This document shows, one piece after another, positions 63,916-64,000 of a stretch of 64,000 nucleotides of DNA. This DNA is from Ptychodera flava (taxonomy: Eukaryota > Hemichordata > Enteropneusta > Ptychoderidae), in contig NC_091940.1 of NCBI RefSeq assembly GCF_041260155.1, positions 27,350,370-27,414,369 on the forward strand. Reading direction: 5' to 3'. The translations under genes were made by a program, and so were the position numbers. Each line of letters begins with the position of its first letter. Position 1 is the stretch's first letter. The notes under the pieces are model-generated. The model ran no database searches. It had not been told where the DNA came from and saw nothing but the letters and a program-made list of their open reading frames with translations.

Positions 63916-64000
63916 AAATTATTGCTAACTCGTCAACCTTGCTACCCACAGAGTGGTGGCACGCTCAGGGAAAGTAGGGATACGTGCGTGTTCCCCAATT

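Overview
This is an animal nuclear genome window: introns with GT-AG borders, extracellular-domain exons in mostly phase-1 modules, abundant microsatellites, and many eukaryotic transposon classes. The mix of CUB/LDLa receptors, a Ngaro-type tyrosine-recombinase retrotransposon, Penelope, Crypton-like (DUF3504-type), hAT and PIF/Harbinger-like pieces suggests a marine invertebrate deuterostome (hemichordate or cephalochordate style). The species cannot be settled from the sequence alone.

The host genes are a tandem array of four paralogues, all on the minus strand. They are called G1 (14789 down to 606), G2 (24964 to 18151), G3 (41270 to 33765) and G4 (61942 to 53414, first exon not found). 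Each encodes a type I membrane protein with the order signal peptide, CUB1 (two exons), CUB2 (two exons), one LDL-receptor class A module, a transmembrane exon and a cytoplasmic tail. This is the NETO (neuropilin/tolloid-like) architecture. Intron positions and phases (1,0,1,1,1,1,2) are conserved between copies. G2 (513 aa) and G3 (512 aa) are complete and intact. They end in tails with a PPxY motif and a shared SGKY terminus. G4 ends directly after a glycine-zipper transmembrane segment and a short tail without PPxY. G1 either stops at the end of its transmembrane exon or splices to a tail exon left of the window.

Intron 4 of G1 holds an almost complete 7.5-kb Ngaro-type retrotransposon (4269-11816, plus strand). 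It has the diagnostic split direct repeats A1...B1-A2-B2, a gag with an intron and a CCHC knuckle, RT-RNase H and a tyrosine recombinase. A 712-bp foldback element is nested in gag. Intron 7 of G2 contains a 5'-truncated LINE with a 17-bp target duplication. Intron 2 of G4 contains a decayed Crypton-like recombinase. The G2-G3 and G3-G4 intergenic regions hold hAT and Harbinger-like elements with exact target duplications, an inverted pair of Penelope 3' ends, tandem repeats and long AT/TATG microsatellites. Three families of short elements flanked by TTAA are dispersed through introns and spacers.

No rRNA, tRNA, CRISPR or prokaryotic operon was seen. The best candidates for something new are the receptor array itself (with a complementary cysteine pattern in its CUB domains and diverging tails) and the family of short TTAA elements carrying a conserved ATGGCCGCCAT core.
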